This document shows, piece by piece, positions 1 to 10,615 of a DNA stretch of 64,000 nt (position 1 is the first letter of the stretch; every line of letters starts with the position of its first letter). The notes beneath the pieces were generated by a model. The model ran no database searches and had not been told where the DNA came from. It saw nothing but the letters and a program-made list of their open reading frames with translations. Origin of the DNA: Ulva prolifera (Eukaryota; Chlorophyta; Ulvophyceae; Ulvales; Ulvaceae); NCBI GenBank assembly GCA_023078555.1, contig CM041197.1:3010501-3074500 (forward strand), written 5' to 3'. The position numbers and the translations under genes were made by a program.

Positions 1-1116
1 CCACAGGCCTGACATTCCATGGATCAGCATAAAAGTACAAAAAATTGAGTCCGCCATTTATTTTGGACAAATTAAAACAGAAAGTGGATACGGTCAAGTC
101 TTAAAAAAATGTCGTAACTGTCGTGTTTTTCACCTTCCCCACACGCAGCTGCGGTACGATCTTCCGCAACTGCTTGAGAACGATGTGTCGGAACTGCGTG
201 GGGTAGATCTACCACATGCACGACACACAGTTCAGGTAATTGGTGCATCATGTCACGCTCGGTCATCCTGTCCAAAGCTTCCTCCCCACGGGTGGCCATG
301 CATCACAGCGGCACCAAGTCCACCTGCCACATATTGCGTCGTGACGGCATGCAGCTGGTTCGCAGCCCTATGCATGACGGCCGCTTGTGACCAAGGCCTT
401 GCAAGGTCGCGGCGGCCAGGCAGCCTGGCCGCTTGCCCGTGGCCATCCACAAAGTCTCGTGATTAGCACGTGTTTCCGTTTCCTGACATCATGCGGAGTC
501 AAGCGGCATAGGCTTGATGTAGCAACATGGCTCCACTCGGTGCTAACGAGGTGCTGCCACGCTGGCATACGTAGGGACCAAGCGGAGGGCTGACAGCACA
601 TGCCCGCTCCCGAGCATGGCAGGTCTCTGCACACAGCAGCTGAACGACTGCGCTACAGCCTCAATGCTGCAGCTGTCATTCAAGGAGACTGCGTGGGGCG
701 GCGTGTGCCGCGTGCGCGTGCGGCTGCGGCCTTGCCGGCCTGCTTCTGCTCACGCACCCCATTCCGCATGGCCTGCTTCTGCTCACGCACAGAGTGAGCC
801 ACTAGATTCAATACCATATCGTGAGCTGCCGCCTCATTATATTATATGTGATGCGGGCTCGCAGTGTGTCGTGCAGCGCCAGCGTTGTCACACACATTGG
901 CCCAGGATACCCGGGTGGTCAACATCCCAGTGGATGTGGCTATGTCATCATGCATGCGTAAATTTACACACATTGGAGGAGGGCCCCTGACTGCATCATG
1001 TGTCTCCAGCTGTGCCCTTCAGACCCGGCGCTCAAACCCCCACATCCCGCCTGTCATCCTTTTGCCACGAAAGTGCACTGTGAGCACCATGCCTGATGTG
1101 CCCTCTTCTGCTGCAG
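1..1116. other. No supported gene in the left flank
   Basis: Short frames on both strands show no recognisable motif or convincing exon chain. An 18-20 base direct repeat containing gcctgcttctgctcacgca occurs twice near 739-790. Upstream exons of the gene ending at 3132 may lie here or outside the window, but I could not link any to it. Confidence 0.4.
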
Positions 1117-3132
1117 ACGTCACCCTCCCCCTCTCACACTTCCTCACACGGCCTATCACAGACGCCGACAGCCGCCGGGGCGCACAGCGAACGCAGCCGG
1201 GGCCCCTGCGCCGCGTTTCCTGTCTGCCGCAGGCCCCCCCGCCGCTGCATCTCGCACACCGCCGGCGGCCGCATCACAACCTTCCCGGCACCCCCCGCCC
1301 GCACCTTCTCGACACATTCCGGCTCCCCTGCGGCCACCCTCTCCGCCAGCCGCAGCCTCTTTGCCGCCGTCGCGCGGCCGCGGCCTGGCCGGCCCAGATT
1401 CAGCCCGTCCAGGCACGACGGCGATGACTCAGCGCACGAGCCACGCTCCCCCCGGCACGGGTATTGCAGCCTCTCGTGCTCGCATCACACAGCGCACAGC
1501 CCGGAACATGGCAGCGCTTCCTCGACACGCCTCCTTGCGCAGCACATCACGCAGACTTGTGTCCAAGACCCGGAAAAATGCCGTGCGGATGCGTCCGGGA
1601 CGGACCGCGTCTTCCCGCGCTCGCCCGTACTTGCTCTGGAGGCGGAGGCGCGGGCTGCGCTGCCGCACGCGCTGTTCCACGCAGCAGGCCTTAATAGCTC
1701 GGCAGTCCATGAGTGGATGGGCGGCGTGGCTGTGGAGCCGCCGTCTCCCATGGCTCTCGGCGGCGACCCTACGCCACCCGCTGCCGACGCACCGGCTCAC
1801 ACAGCCTCTGACGCAGAACTGCGGCGGTACCAGTCCGGCATCCTGTCCGCTGGAGGCGGCCCCGCCGCCGGGGCAGCCTTCGGCGCTGCCGAGCCCAGCG
1901 CCCCTGTAGACGCGTCTTGCACATGTGTCTCCAGCTTCAACGAAGAACCGCCTTTCAACCAACCCCTCCCGCACGTGGGCTCCGTCCACAGTGATGAGGA
2001 GTCGTCAGGGGACACCCTGGACCTTCCTGCAGCCGTGTCCCGCCCTGTCCACGCATGCCTCGGGCTGACCCCGTTCTCCTCCCACTGGCACCTCAACTCC
2101 AGCACGTCCGGTCTTCTCACAACCACTGGCAACTTGTCGCAGGACGGCGGGGCTGCAGACGGCAGCGACGAGGTCATGCATGAGGACGTGGTGCACGAGG
2201 GGTACGTCTCGTCAGAGGACTCGGACCCCTTCCTGCATGAGGGTCCGCGGGAGGCGAGTGTGGAGGCACCCTACGGCTACCCTGTGACACCTGAGCCACC
2301 CTCTCCCCGCCCGGCGAGCAGCAATCCCAGCACCGAGTCTCTGGAGCGGGCGCTGTCATACGACCCGGCCGACACGGAGGCGCATGTGTTCAAAACATTC
2401 CAGGACGTTCCGCGTCCGCCTCCACGTGCCGTTGACACTATCGCCGACCGCATCGCGCGTTGCCGCACCGAGCCCCATGTGCACATGCATGCGGGAGAGG
2501 CGGCACGCATGCCGCGCGCGAGCGGCAATGGTGCACTCAGCATGCATGGCGGCGTGTATGCGGAGCATGAGTTCGGCCCAGAGATGGCGATTCCTGCTTG
2601 CGACTGGCGAGGTGCGGCAGTAGACGCTCTGCGTGCTGCGGGAGGTGTGGGGAATCACACACCCCTCTCGGCAGGCGGGGTGGAAGCGCTGAGCAGCAAC
2701 GAGCTGCCGCATGCATGTGGGTGTGTCGCCGACAGCGGCACGATGCTCACATCCCTGACGCCCGAGCTGTGTGATTGTGAGCCAGGTACCAGCGCCCCCC
2801 CTGAGCTGGCACCCGCGGCCGCCATTGCCGCTCGCAGGGGCTTGCACCGGCAGCGGCCCTCAGACGACGAAGCCTCACATGTGACGTTCAAGACGCGGCG
2901 GAGCGTCTCGGACAGCGTGTCGCTGCCGCAGCTCTCGTACCGAAGTGGCCGGCGCAGAGACGTTTTGGAAGCCTCGCTGTGGCGTGATGACGGGGCCGAT
3001 GCGGAGGCGATCGCAGAGAGCAACCGCCGCGAGCTGGGCAACACGCTGCGTGCGATCATCCGCAGCGTGCCCAGCGCGCCGGCGGAGATTCTGCTGTTGG
3101 CGCAGAACAACATGGTGGCGAGCGTGGTTTAG
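1117..3132 (+). CDS. Unrecognised low-complexity protein, 3' (last) exon
   Basis: This is a long open frame of about 671 codons ending in a TAG stop at 3130-3132. The start given is a strong splice acceptor (cttctgctgcag before 1117) that enters the frame in phase 0, so I read it as the terminal exon of a gene whose 5' exons were not found. The exon could begin further right, because the first few hundred bases are compositionally ambiguous. The protein is rich in Ser, Pro, Ala, Glu and His and looks disordered. The last 90 residues are more ordered: a basic Ser-rich stretch (FKTRRSVSDSVSLPQLSY), then an amphipathic segment (ESNRRELGNTLRAIIRSV) and the end AQNNMVASVV. The RRSVS site resembles a basophilic kinase site. 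No signal peptide, membrane segment or enzyme motif is visible, and I do not recognise the family. Confidence 0.5.
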   Translation, partial: TSPSPSHTSSHGLSQTPTAAGAHSERSRGPCAAFPVCRRPPRRCISHTAGGRITTFPAPPARTFSTHSGSPAATLSASRSLFAAVARPRPGRPRFSPSRHDGDDSAHEPRSPRHGYCSLSCSHHTAHSPEHGSASSTRLLAQHITQTCVQDPEKCRADASGTDRVFPRSPVLALEAEARAALPHALFHAAGLNSSAVHEWMGGVAVEPPSPMALGGDPTPPAADAPAHTASDAELRRYQSGILSAGGGPAAGAAFGAAEPSAPVDASCTCVSSFNEEPPFNQPLPHVGSVHSDEESSGDTLDLPAAVSRPVHACLGLTPFSSHWHLNSSTSGLLTTTGNLSQDGGAADGSDEVMHEDVVHEGYVSSEDSDPFLHEGPREASVEAPYGYPVTPEPPSPRPASSNPSTESLERALSYDPADTEAHVFKTFQDVPRPPPRAVDTIADRIARCRTEPHVHMHAGEAARMPRASGNGALSMHGGVYAEHEFGPEMAIPACDWRGAAVDALRAAGGVGNHTPLSAGGVEALSSNELPHACGCVADSGTMLTSLTPELCDCEPGTSAPPELAPAAAIAARRGLHRQRPSDDEASHVTFKTRRSVSDSVSLPQLSYRSGRRRDVLEASLWRDDGADAEAIAESNRRELGNTLRAIIRSVPSAPAEILLLAQNNMVASVV

Positions 3133-6100
3133 GTGCGCTTCCCCCCACCCCCTCTGTGCCTCTTAGCAAGAATCCCGTGGCGTGGATTGCCCAACTGGTG
3201 CCTGCGGTTGCGACGCCTGCTGGCATGGGGGGCACTTGCACTGACCAGTAGTCTGTACTGCTACAAGCGTGGTACGAAAGCCTGGGATCCGTTAGCTCCA
3301 CGCCATCTGAAGAGTGATGTCCCAGACCGCAGGCATCAGCTGTGCTATCGATGCCCTGTGCTTGTGCTGTACTGCAGCGGTACTGAAGGCTGACCCTGCT
3401 GCGCAGGCGTGGATGTTGAGGGCATAGATGCCCTGTGAAGCAGCTGCGGATTGCATTCGCCACAGATGCTGTCGAGAGCAATCGCCAGATGCCTCCAGAA
3501 CCGTCGGGACGAATTGAACGATGCACGCTGCGCTGTCGATGTATATGAGCTGCGCATATCTACAGATACACGCGGCGCTGCGCTGAGCTGTCGATGTAGA
3601 TGCACGAACGCATTCGGCCCCACCATGGACCTTTCCTGGCGGCTGTAGGGGGGTCTGAAAGCCTCCCCTGGAACAGCTGCCACCTTTCTCGGGCCGCCGG
3701 AGTGCGCTCGGATTTCCACATCATGATGGTCAGGTCGTAGCAACATGTTGATGTGCGGCCACTGATGGCCGCGAGATGGCGACATGCCGTATGTGCGGAT
3801 GCATGCCTGGCGGGCGGCTGCGCCGGCTGCCGGCTGCAAGTGAAGAAGGGCGCCGCTGGCGCATGATGACTGGCGAGGGCTGCCGCGATGATGCCGAAGC
3901 GGCCATGCATGATGCCGCACGCCCCGAGCGGATGCACCCCCTGCGCATGGCCGCAGGAGATACCAAAACCAAGACAAAACTGGTTTTTTTTTTAACTTAC
4001 AAATTTTTTTGTCGCACCCACTGGGCAAGCCAAGCCCGCCCGGCCTGCCATCGCCGTCGATGCGTGTGAAGCCTTGTTGTCAGGCCACCCGCACGCATGG
4101 GCCTTTGCTGTGCAGCCGCCCGTGCTACCCCCGCCTGCGAGGCCGCAAGCTGTGCCCACGCACTTGTGTCCCTTGCATGGCCGGGCCCTTGGTGTGGAGT
4201 GGGTAGCCTGCTCATGCATTGCCGTGCTCCAGCCAGAGAGCCTGAACCGGGCTGCCTGCATGGCATGCATGTGCGTCAGTCGCCCCCTGTGCAGTCCACC
4301 GCGGTGTGCTCATGGCGCTCTGCAGATGCCTGGGGCCGCTCCACGGCCGAGGCATGTGTACATTTCTGTACAGATCATCAGTTGGCCAGCTTGGCAACTG
4401 GCTGTGTGTGTTTGGTGTAGGCACCGCGGGTGCTGTCTCCTGGGGCACTTCCACATTGCGATGTGGCTCAGAGATGGAAATAACAAGATACGATTTCTCA
4501 GGCATGTCTGGGCGCCTCTGGGTGGCTGTTCTATTCCTGGCCCGGGTGTCCTAGAGATGAGTCTGTTGTGATCAGTAGCTGGCTGGTAGCTTGCAGTACA
4601 TGAACAGGTACATGTCATGGGGTGGGGGCCCTGCTTGTGGCCCCTGCCACGGCCCGCCGATCGATGTTCAGCGCTTCAGCAGCTGTACTTGCTTCACAAC
4701 GTCTTGTGCTCGACGCCGGCCTGGAGTGTGTCGAGGGCAGCCGGACGTGCCCCTCAAGGTGCCTTGCTGCACAGAGGTTCTAGAAAAACCTCGCTGTGGA
4801 GCTGTCTGTAAAGTAGAATAACGTAATCTGGACAACGCACAAACTCTGATGCACTGAGCCATCGATTGATTGGACCATGGCCACTCCGACCGGCCTGGAT
4901 CACATGCCATTGTGGTGTCCCACTGAGATGTTTCCTCAGAGAACATACTTGCCAGCACACCTCACAGGGCATCGGCCTGGGAGAAGGAGATGGACATGCA
5001 GTGCGGTTTCGACCCCACAGCGCACACCATGCACACAGAACTGTGCCCGTGGGACACGAGTTTAGCTTTTCGAGCAACGATAGCCAGGCGTTCCTCTGCA
5101 TGCTGATGGAGCATTGGTATCTCTGTTACCAGAACTGTGTGCCAAGAGAGGCATCAGCATGTGTGTGGCCAGAACCCCATGATGCATGTGCTGTGTGACA
5201 ACCGATCCGCATGTCCTCGATGGAGCACTGCTGGTGTCCGGGCGTGCGTGCATGGACGGCAATCATCTGCGATGCTGCGCACAAGACACACACTCCCGTG
5301 GACTCCTGTTTGAACTTCATGCAAATGTCACCGTGCAGCATGTTCCGGCCATGCTGGAGGTCGCAGCTGATGAGCCACGTGTGGGATCTGCCAGAGGTGT
5401 CGGGTGCCATGGCCGTCCTGGCGCCGCACTCAGGCCTCCTCACAGTGGCCTTGGGTCTTCCCAAAGCCCCGTATGCTGGCTGAGCGTGACAGGGCTGCAC
5501 AGCCCTCACTGCACAGCCCTCACTACATCGATGCCGCCTCCTCAGTTGCAGGCCTTGCCTCGAGGCAGCCTGCGCCATCCTGGCAGTCAGGGTGCAGCTG
5601 CGGGTGGATGTGTGCGGCAGGCAGCCGGCGTGGTGCATGGGTGGCATGGGCACGCAGGCACAGACTCTGGTCGTTGATGGTGAAGTACAGTGAACCTAGA
5701 CCTACTGAGACTGACTGGGCCACATGCCGAACGGGCAAACCACCTGGAAACCCCCCGCCGACAACCCCCCTCGACAACCCCCTTCGGCAACCTGACGCAA
5801 TTCACAGGGCTTCCTCCTGTGCTGAGGGAGGTTGTCATGCATGGTGTGTCGCATGGTCAAAGGCGGAGACGCCGGTGCCACCGCAGGCAGCCACCCCAGG
5901 GGCAAGCGCGCTGCGCACGCAAGCCACTGCCGTCACCCCACAGCCACCGCAACCCTGGAACACGGCTCGGCTACTGTGTCACAAGGATACAGCTCGGTCA
6001 CTGTGGGGGTGGTGCAGGGGGTCTGAGCCTGCACGGGCTTGCTCATACACGCCTGGCCCACAGTTCGGCAGGGGAATGCTGAGCGTATATTGGGTTCCAC

Positions 6101-6203
6101 CTTTGATTCGGCGTGGAGTGCGTGCATCTCCGGGCAGCGTACCAACTCCACCCACCGCCGTCCCTTGCACGTTGACTGCAAAGGCAGCCCCCACCCGCTG
6201 TTG
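3133..6203. other. Intergenic stretch
   Basis: No convincing coding exon was seen. It holds T-rich runs at about 3985-4010 and a short direct repeat (cacagccctcact) near 5500-5530. One copy of a dispersed repeat lies at 5677-5757. Confidence 0.4.
5677..5757 (-). repeat. Dispersed repeat copy R1
   Basis: The reverse complement matches 28676-28800: a shared ggtttccaggtggttt core, the PFG-coding block, then a tcagta..gta..ttcactgtactt tail. The middle block present in R3 and R4 is missing, so this copy carries an internal deletion. Confidence 0.6.
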
Positions 6204-7510
6204 TCATGCGTCTGCAGAGGAAACGCGCGTCGATACTCCAGCCCGCCTCCGCGATTGCAGTGTTGTCGACAGCCAATGGAGTCCTTCATACAGCCCCTCG
6301 CCCCTGCAGCCAGAGGAGCGAAATTGTTGTGTGTACACCCCAGCCTGGGCCAGGTGCTGGTTCCTATGATTGGTAGTCCCATGATCCGCACCTATTCGCC
6401 ACACATGGCTGCACATGCCACGGTCGTCCTGTCAGCGTATGCAACTGGAATGCCTCTGTCACCTCAGCAGTTGTACACGCCCCTGGCTGCAAGCACCGAC
6501 TGAGAGGTGGGCGCTATGTCGCAGCATGGGCAAGGACACACGCAACATTGCAGGCACTGAGAGGCTCACCAGATCTTGCTTGTTGGCGAAAATCAGAATG
6601 GCGCTACTTGCCAGGAGAGGATGCTCCACAGTGAACTGCGACCTCATGCTGTTGTCACTGTGTGGTTACATCTGATGGCATCGCTGATGCACACTGCTGC
6701 TGACACTGTGGACCGACAAGAAGTGTCGGATAAGCTGGTGCATCATGGAGTCGGAGCACACCTGGAACTCTTCGGCTGCGATCCCTATACGATCTCTATC
6801 TGCTGTATCCACCACAAAGATCAGTGCATCTGTGTTGTTGAAGTAGTGCTTCCATAGAGGACGCAAATGGCGCAGGTGCCCAGGGTCCCAACTTGCGAAT
6901 TCAACGTTCCTGTATCGTAATGTTTCGAGGCCGAAACCTGCGAGCGGTGTACGATATTATAGTATCACAAGTACGATCCCCGAGGAGTGACATACACGTG
7001 ACACGGCCATGCCAAACGTCAACGGTCAGTGCGAGGGCGTGCGAGGGCCACTTAGATCTAATTGAGATTTACAGCAAGAACACGTTTTTGCAGCAGTGCT
7101 GAAAATATAGGTACCGCACCAATGGTTGGGACGGTGGTCACTATCTTTCCGAGTTTCACCTTGTACAGAATTGTCGTTTTTCCAGCTGCGTCAAGTCCAA
7201 GCATGACAACCTACAGTATATGACATGATTCTCACGAACAGTTTACGCATCGCGTCGGCTGATCGCGTCCAGTGGCTGGCTTTGTGCTGTAACGGGCACT
7301 TGACAGTCCGTACCCGAGTCTCTTGATTACCAAAGCGGGCGTCGAAGAGCTTTGTGAAAGCATTTCCCATGATTTGAGAATCTCATCAGATCACATACAC
7401 GACAACGGAGTCAGTTACGCTCGGGTCATCTTGCCGCAATGCACGGCACAGCCGGCTTGTCGAGCACAAACGATGCTGCTGCATGCTCTACACCATGTAG
7501 ACGACTTGCT
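6196..7510. repeat. Tandem segmental duplication, left unit
   Basis: About 1.3 kb that recurs at roughly 8529-9850 in the same orientation. It contains one complete ARF-like gene plus about 140 bases upstream of its start. Identity is very high (a few differences per 120 bases) from 6200 to about 6615, introns included, and falls to roughly 70-75% from there to 7370. The left edge is clear and the right edge fades near 7500. Confidence 0.85.
6204..7370 (-). CDS. ARF-like small GTPase, copy 1 (G3 motif altered)
   Basis: ADP-ribosylation-factor family GTPase of 194 residues (ARFs are about 181). Exons, 5' to 3' on the minus strand: 7370-7314, 7210-7120, 6937-6762, 6635-6570, 6486-6392, 6303-6204. 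All have GT/AG borders and matching phases. The N-terminus MGNAFTKLF keeps Gly2 for myristoylation. The P-loop is GLDAAGKTT, switch I is TTVPTIGF and G4 is ANKQDL. The C-terminus [11 protein letters not shown] matches ARF. The G3 region, WDVGGQDK in ARF1, reads WDPGHLRH, so the invariant DxxG glycine is His and the catalytic Gln (ARF1 Gln71) is Leu. The G5 TCAT is replaced by CVAN. ARFs recruit coats and effectors to membranes when GTP-bound. This copy is expected to hydrolyse or switch abnormally, but it has no stop or frameshift, so I call it a gene. The start is the only ATG giving the ARF N-terminus. Confidence 0.88.
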
Positions 7511-8536
7511 GATTCGCCCGCCTGCCGCCTCGATCATTGTCACAACATGTGGAAGGCGCAGTGTTTGTGCACGCCGCCTTACGCAGCCTGCTCTTGCACA
7601 GTTGGCACCCGCTTGTGAGTGTGACAAGGGCACACAGTCAGCAGAGTCCCATCGTTGACAGTCGGGGAGGCAGGCAGCTCCGCCGGGTCAACATACAGGG
7701 TCAACATACAGGGTTTAGCAACGTCACCGCCAACAGTGGAGTCACAGCACCGCACGCATGTCACCGGCACCCGCCCTGTTGTGTGCTCCTGTCGGGGATG
7801 CGGTCAAAACTCTTGCATGCTGCAGCGGGTTGTGGCCGTACCGCGATGTCGCATCTGCAGAGCCACATGCGGCCTCTGACTGTGCATCCAGCAGTTCGCT
7901 GGTGCTGTGGCTGCCTTTGCATTCTCATGGCCCACATGTCGGCCTGATCGAATCTGCGTTGGCCCCCCAGAAGCCCACTACAGCCGCGCTGAACAGTTCA
8001 GCAGGCTTGAGCGTCACTGGCCATGTTAATGCCAGGCCGGGCCAGCATTCCTCGCGCGGAGTCTGTGTGTACGTTGGCTTCCAGATTCGTGCCAGCAAGG
8101 GGTGCGTGCATCGCGTGGTTGAGTCAAACCCAACCACCATCAAGCGTCGAAGACGCCGCCCTGCTGGCCCAACGTGTATGCAGATGCATGGGGAGGAGTG
8201 TCCGTGGGGGGCCTCCGTGCATGCGGGGGCTGTCATGGACATGTGCCCTGGTGGAGTTGGAGCCCTTGTGATGTCGGACAATGCGTCCAGCAGCTCCACC
8301 GGCCGCGGAGCCGGCCGCGGAGCCTCCTCTCTCGAAGGCCTCCACGAGAACGGTCCCTGGGTTTGTTACAGACCAGTTTCACCACCCAGCCGAGAAGAAG
8401 GCACGATGACTCGGCATGCAGCGCCGCCACACGCCGAGGCGTCACGGCACCAGCCTGAACTACGGCACATAGACGATTCAGGTTCAGGACGCCCTACTCC
8501 GGGGCAGCATAGCACAGCACAGGCCCCCCGCGACAG
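7371..8536. other. Spacer between the two ARF-like genes
   Basis: The first 140 bases are shared with the region upstream of copy 2 (9707-9850) and probably hold the promoter. Near 7688-7715 the block gggtcaacataca is repeated twice. The rest shows open frames without motifs, and no gene is supported. Confidence 0.45.
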
Positions 8537-9850
8537 TCATCCGTCGGCAGACGAAACGCGCGTCGATTCTCCAGCCCGCCTCTGCGATTGCAGTGTTGTC
8601 GACAGCCACTGGAGTCCTTCATACAGCCCCTCGCCCCTGCAGCAAGAGGAGCGAAATCGTTGTGTGTACACCCCAGCCTGGGCCAGGTACTGGTTCCTAT
8701 GATCGGTAGTCCCATGATCCGCACCTGGTGGCCACACATGGCTGCACATGCCACGGTCGTCCTGTCAGCGTATGCAACTGGAATGCCTCCGTCACCTCAG
8801 CAGTTGTACACGCCCCTGGCTGCAAGCACCGACTGAGAAGTGGGCGCTATGTCGCAGCATGGGCAAGGACACAAGCAACATTGCAGGCACTGAGAGGCTC
8901 ACCAGATCTTGCTTGTTGGCGAAAATCAGAATGGCGCTACGTCGCAGAAGAGGATGCTCCACAGTTTTCTGCAACCTCATGCGCTTGTCACTGTGTGGTT
9001 ACATCTGATGGCATCGCTGATGCACACTGCCGCTGACACTGTGGATTGACAAGAAGTGTCCGATAAGCTGGTCCATCAATGGTGTCGGAGATCACCTGGA
9101 AGTCTTCGACTGCTTCCGCTTTACAAAGCCTGTCAGCTGCGTCAAGCACAAAGATCAGTGCATCTGTGTTGTTAAAATAGTACTTCAACAGAGGTCGCAA
9201 TTCTCCACGATGCCCAAGGTCCCAAACTGTGAATTGAACGTTCCTGTATCGGACTGTGTCGACGCTGAAGCCTGCAACAGGTGTACCACATTACCGTATG
9301 TCAAATACGGTGCCTGAGATGTGACACACATGCGATACAGCCATGCCCAACGTCCACGCTCAGTGTGAGGGCGTGCGAGAGCCAGCCAGTCTTGACTGAA
9401 ATTCAAAGCAAGAATATTCTTTTATGGCAGTGCTGAATTTGTAGACATCGCACCAATTGTTGGGATAGTGTTCGATATCTCTCCGAGCTGCAGCTTGTAC
9501 AAAATTGTCGTTTTCCCAGCTGCATCACGTCCAAGCATAACAACCTACAGTAAATGATGTGAGACTCGTGTGTAGTTTTTTAAGCGTCACGTCGGCTGAT
9601 CGCATTCAGTGGCTTGCTTTGTGCTATAACGGCACTTGACAAGCAGTACCCGCGTCTCTTGATTACCAAAGCAGGCGTTTAAGAGCTTTTTGAAAGCATT
9701 GCCCATGATTCAGAGATCTCTGCAGATCAGGTACGCGACAACGGAGTCAGTTACGCTTGGGTCAACTGGCAACGCAATGCAGGGAACGATCGGCCCGTCG
9801 AGCATAAACGATGCTGCTGCGATGCTTTACACCATATGGCCGACTGCCTG
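8529..9850. repeat. Tandem segmental duplication, right unit
   Basis: Second copy of the unit at 6196-7510, same orientation, offset about 2.33 kb. It holds a full ARF-like gene with exon lengths identical to the first. Confidence 0.85.
8537..9706 (-). CDS. ARF-like small GTPase, copy 2 (G3 motif altered)
   Basis: Paralogue of the gene at 6204-7370, also 194 residues. Exons on the minus strand: 9706-9650, 9544-9454, 9271-9096, 8968-8903, 8819-8725, 8636-8537. Their lengths (57, 91, 176, 66, 95, 100) equal those of copy 1. The N-terminus MGNAFKKLL keeps the myristoylation Gly. The P-loop reads GRDAAGKTT, with the usual Leu replaced by Arg. Switch I is NTIPTIGF, G4 is ANKQDL and the C-terminus is [12 protein letters not shown]3 reads WDLGHRGE where ARF1 has WDVGGQDK, so the DxxG Gly is again His and the Gln is Arg. 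The frame is intact throughout. The 3' half, introns included, is nearly identical to copy 1 while exons 1-3 differ substantially. Both copies may be an atypical GTP-locked or nucleotide-insensitive ARF subfamily, which is inference. Confidence 0.87.
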
Positions 9851-10535
9851 GCACGTAAGCAATGCTTGAAAGCACTTTCTCTTCTCGATTACATGTATGC
9901 GTGCCGTACGCGGCCTCGTTTGGCTTGCAGTCGCAGCCAATCGCTATAGCGTCTTCACGGCGAGGGGTCGCCAGCATGTGCAGTGAAGCTCGCGGGCAGC
10001 TACCTAGTCGGCCATACGATTTGCGGCCTGAAGCGCTGTCATATTGGAATTTCGAAGTCGCTGTGAAGTTGCTGCATTGTGTCGAGGTGTTGCCAGTGCC
10101 AACTTGCCACTCAGGGAACAGTTGATAAACTCGCACGCAGAGCGGCCAGGCCTTAAAGGCTTACTAATCTGCTACATCATAGTACTGTGTGCTACTTGTT
10201 CATCTGGACGTGGTGTCGGGGCGACGTTGTGTTCCAGCTTCGCAGACGGGGTCACCCCGGATGACTCATCCGGGTGACACGGGTGCACGGCCCCACGAAC
10301 AATAAACGCAGCATGTTGTATACTATATAGTACACAGTAGTAGATACAGCCGCAGAACAAGCCCATGCGAGCACACTTTGGCGCGTGTGTACATGCCGGT
10401 CTAACGTGATCATATGGCGACGGGGTGCTGATGCCAAGCCTGTGTGTGTGATCTCCTGCTTTGATGATAATTAAAAAGCAATAAAGCATATTTATATATG
10501 CTATTTCAAGACATTGTGTCACGGATATCCCATCT
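9851..10535. other. Intergenic, upstream of tRNA-Trp
   Basis: Nothing coding is supported. An A/T-rich patch (about 10460-10500) lies just before the tRNA gene. Confidence 0.4.
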
Positions 10536-10607
10536 GGCTTCTTGGCGCAATGGTAGCGCATCTGACTCCAGATCAGAAGGTTGCAGGTTCGAGTCCTGTA
10601 GGGGTCA
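10536..10607 (+). tRNA. tRNA-Trp (anticodon CCA)
   Basis: A 72-base cloverleaf without an intron. The D arm is GCGC/GCGC around AATGGTA. The anticodon arm is TCTGA-CTCCAGA-TCAGA with anticodon CCA. The variable loop is AGGTT and the T arm is GCAGG-TTCGAGT-CCTGT. The acceptor stem GGCTTCT/AGGGGTC pairs with three G-T wobbles, and the discriminator base is A. From the D arm through the variable loop it closely resembles plant nuclear tRNA-Trp. CCA is not encoded, as expected for a eukaryotic nuclear gene. The internal A and B boxes (tagcgca.. and ggttcgagtcc) are present. Confidence 0.93.
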
Positions 10608-10611
10608 CACC

Positions 10612-10615
10612 TTTT
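10612..10615 (+). terminator. RNA polymerase III terminator for tRNA-Trp
   Basis: A TTTT run five bases after the tRNA 3' end fits a Pol III stop signal. Confidence 0.6.

Noticed and set aside
6204-9706. Calling the ARF-like pair pseudogenes
   Set aside because: The altered G3 motif alone is not evidence of decay. All exons of both copies are open, with intact splice sites and matching lengths.
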